Shown: positions 5,807-5,929 of the stretch, one piece after another
Layout of the letters: each line of letters opens with the position of its first letter
Numbering within the stretch: position 1 is the first letter of the stretch
Source of the DNA: Ferruginibacter sp.
Lineage (GTDB): Bacteria > Bacteroidota > Bacteroidia > Chitinophagales > Chitinophagaceae
NCBI GenBank assembly: GCA_025357775.1
Contig: JANXOQ010000524.1
Span: forward strand, 1 to 5,929
Length of the DNA: 5,929 nt
Direction of reading: 5' to 3'
Notes under the pieces: model-generated
Database searches by the model: none
What the model was told of the DNA's origin: nothing
The model's input: the letters and a program-made list of their open reading frames with translations, nothing else
Program-made: the position numbers and the translations under genes

Positions 5807-5929
5807 TTAGCTGAGAGTTTTTTTAAGTTTTGCTTTTGCTGGAAGACTAATACTATTTGTAAATTTATGAAGGGTATAAAAATTGTAAGTTAAGACTAAA
5901 GTATGAATCATATTTTAATGCAAAATTTC

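Larger units (their letters stand above)
5580..5929. other. Intergenic region after gpsA to the window edge
   Basis: About 350 AT-rich bases with long T- and A-runs. It contains the structured element at 5679-5742 and the A/T inverted repeat at 5760-5806. A loose promoter-like pair (TTTTG at 5828-5832 and TACTATTTG at 5851-5859) precedes an ATG at 5903 that stays open for the last nine codons (MNHILMQNF). On the minus strand, a frame entering from the right edge stops at 5865-5867 after about 20 codons. Either could be the end of a neighbouring gene, but both are too short to call. Confidence 0.55.

Noticed and set aside
5865..5929. Partial genes at the right edge (ATG at 5903 on plus; about 20 open codons ending at 5865 on minus)
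   Set aside because: Each is too short to distinguish from chance and neither has a recognisable motif.
1..5929. Defence system, toxin-antitoxin pair, tRNA or rRNA
   Set aside because: The only coding genes seen are a T9SS cargo protein, rnc and gpsA; no tRNA cloverleaf, rRNA segment or defence-gene motif was seen.

Overview
The window is AT-rich DNA from a member of the Bacteroidota, most likely the Chitinophagia/Saprospiria side of the phylum (inference). The signs are a large secreted protein with a type IX secretion (T9SS) C-terminal sorting domain, a GpsA of the 'GPCHAEEVA / YLGDLLVT' type that I associate with Bacteroidota, the lack of Shine-Dalgarno-like sites before the starts, and intergenic structured repeats that resemble ones I remember from Bacteroidota genomes.

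Layout: positions 1-365 hold the end of a direct tandem repeat with a 207-bp period (two copies in view, 149/156 identical) that runs off the left edge. The second copy can be read as a 195-bp MITE-like element with 20-bp terminal inverted repeats and TTAA at both ends. Positions 524-3319 encode a 931-residue T9SS cargo protein with a signal peptide, Ig/PKD-like domains and a sorting domain. A strong intrinsic terminator follows at 3339-3373. Positions 3374-3808 have no recognisable gene but contain several palindromes, including a two-stem element at 3487-3529. Next comes a two-gene unit on the plus strand: rnc (RNase III, 3809-4531) and, 10 bases later, gpsA (glycerol-3-phosphate dehydrogenase, 4542-5579). 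Positions 5580-5929 are again intergenic, with a minus-strand intergenic repeat at 5679-5742 and a long A/T hairpin at 5760-5806.

How the genes relate: the surface protein is a separate transcription unit, closed by its own terminator. rnc and gpsA are probably co-transcribed because of their spacing, but they act in unrelated housekeeping processes: double-stranded RNA processing and supply of glycerol-3-phosphate for phospholipids.

The most notable observation is that the complete rnc reading frame has no ATG, GTG or TTG between the upstream in-frame stop (3791) and its catalytic motif. The only position that gives a normal full-length protein is an ATT codon at 3809. The left-edge tandem repeat, with its alternating inverted AACTG/CAGTT motifs, is the other item worth following up. 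I see no defence system, CRISPR array, tRNA or rRNA.
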